A stretch of DNA of 13,062 nucleotides from UMGS1002 sp050309735 (GTDB lineage: Bacteria > Bacillota > Clostridia > Oscillospirales > CAG-272): NCBI GenBank assembly GCA_050309735.1, contig JBNRMS010000065.1, forward strand, positions 1 through 13,062, in the 5' to 3' direction. The notes beneath the pieces were generated by a model that worked only from the letters and a program-made list of their open reading frames with translations, made no database searches and was not told the DNA's origin. Of the stretch, positions 12,800 through 13,062 are shown piece by piece. A program made the position numbers and the translations under genes. Within the stretch, counting starts at the first letter, position 1. Each line of letters opens with the position of its first letter.

Positions 12800-12835
12800 C
12801 CGCCGCGCATACTTTATGCGCGGCGGTCTTTTTTT
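12800..12835 (+). terminator. Strong intrinsic terminator
   Basis: CCGCCGCGCATA (12800-12811) and TATGCGCGGCGG (12815-12826) form a perfect 12-bp GC-rich stem with a 3-base loop, followed by TCTTTTTTT. It begins 22 bases after the stop of the secreted-protein gene. Confidence 0.95.
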
Positions 12836-12880
12836 GTATTATATATTAAATAGATTTTTTATCGTGGAGGGAGGCGATAT

Positions 12881-12952
12881 GGCGCTTTCTTGCTGCGCGG
12901 CAAGAAAGTGCCCAAAGAAACGCGCCCTGGGGGGAAACCAAGGTTTCCCCCC
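12881..12952. repeat. Two strong palindromes, probable dispersed repeat
   Basis: GCGCTTTCTTGC (12882-12893) pairs with GCAAGAAAGTGC (12900-12911), with one G-T pair. GGGGGGAAACC (12929-12939) pairs perfectly with GGTTTCCCCCC (12942-12952). A smaller CCGCC/GGCGG palindrome lies near 13010-13024. The CTTTCTTGC...GCAAGAAAG...CCAAAGAAA pattern resembles palindromic intergenic repeats present in many copies in some bacterial genomes. From 12953 to the window end I see no convincing gene, only GC-rich sequence with G-runs. Confidence 0.6.
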
Positions 12953-13062
12953 GGGGAACCCCCCTTCCTGCCTCGGATCGTGTTTGTGTGAGGAAAGCGT
13001 TTGCTCGCCGCTTCCGCCTCCGGCGGATTATACAGGGGCTTGCCGGGGGGTGGGGCTTTGGT

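Noticed and set aside
12879..13062. Open frame MALSCCAARKC... reaching the window end, with an AGGGAGG site
   Set aside because: It runs through perfect palindromes and G/C runs and has odd Cys/Pro-rich composition, so it is more likely a repeat than a gene; the site is noted in case the frame continues beyond the window.

Overview
The window looks like a chromosome segment from an anaerobic, low-to-medium GC Firmicute, most likely a gut-type clostridium. The reasons are strong AGGAGG-type ribosome sites, TTGACA-17-TATAAT promoters, the zapA-U32 peptidase gene pair, and a sulfatase of the cysteine type accompanied by an oxygen-sensitive anaerobic sulfatase maturase. This is inferred from reading alone; no 16S rRNA or database search was possible.

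Layout. Positions 1-4053 form a leftward (minus-strand) housekeeping run that starts at a perfect consensus promoter (4053..4025). It reads thymidylate kinase (tmk), a small one-TM protein with an acidic tail, two strong inverted repeats, cysteinyl-tRNA synthetase (cysS), a GtrA-family membrane protein, a possible 38-codon ORF, and a four-TM membrane protein that reaches the window edge. Positions 4086-4587 hold a broken leftward gene that still has a perfect promoter and a terminator. Positions 4635-8587 hold a sulfatase and its radical-SAM maturase, both rightward. Between them lies a leftward, AT-rich subtilisin-like protease remnant, broken at both ends. Positions 8779-11650 hold zapA and a U32-family protein with overlapping reading frames. 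Positions 11756-12835 hold a self-contained gene for a secreted protein of uncertain family (possibly helveticin-J-like) with its own promoter and a very strong terminator. The last 200 bases are hairpin-rich and look like a dispersed repeat.

How the genes work together. The sulfatase has Cys-x-Pro-x-Arg at its active site. The maturase shows every cysteine and the aspartate expected of an enzyme that converts that cysteine to formylglycine, so the two form a functional pair although they are separate transcripts. The clearest non-gene structure is that the divergent promoter region upstream of the sulfatase (about 4559-4663) and the one upstream of the maturase (about 7153-7260) look like two copies of one bidirectional promoter module. 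In both copies the rightward side drives a sulfatase-system gene and the leftward side drives a wrecked gene. I found no CRISPR array, tRNA, rRNA, transposase or phage gene. The rest of the window is ordinary core genome.
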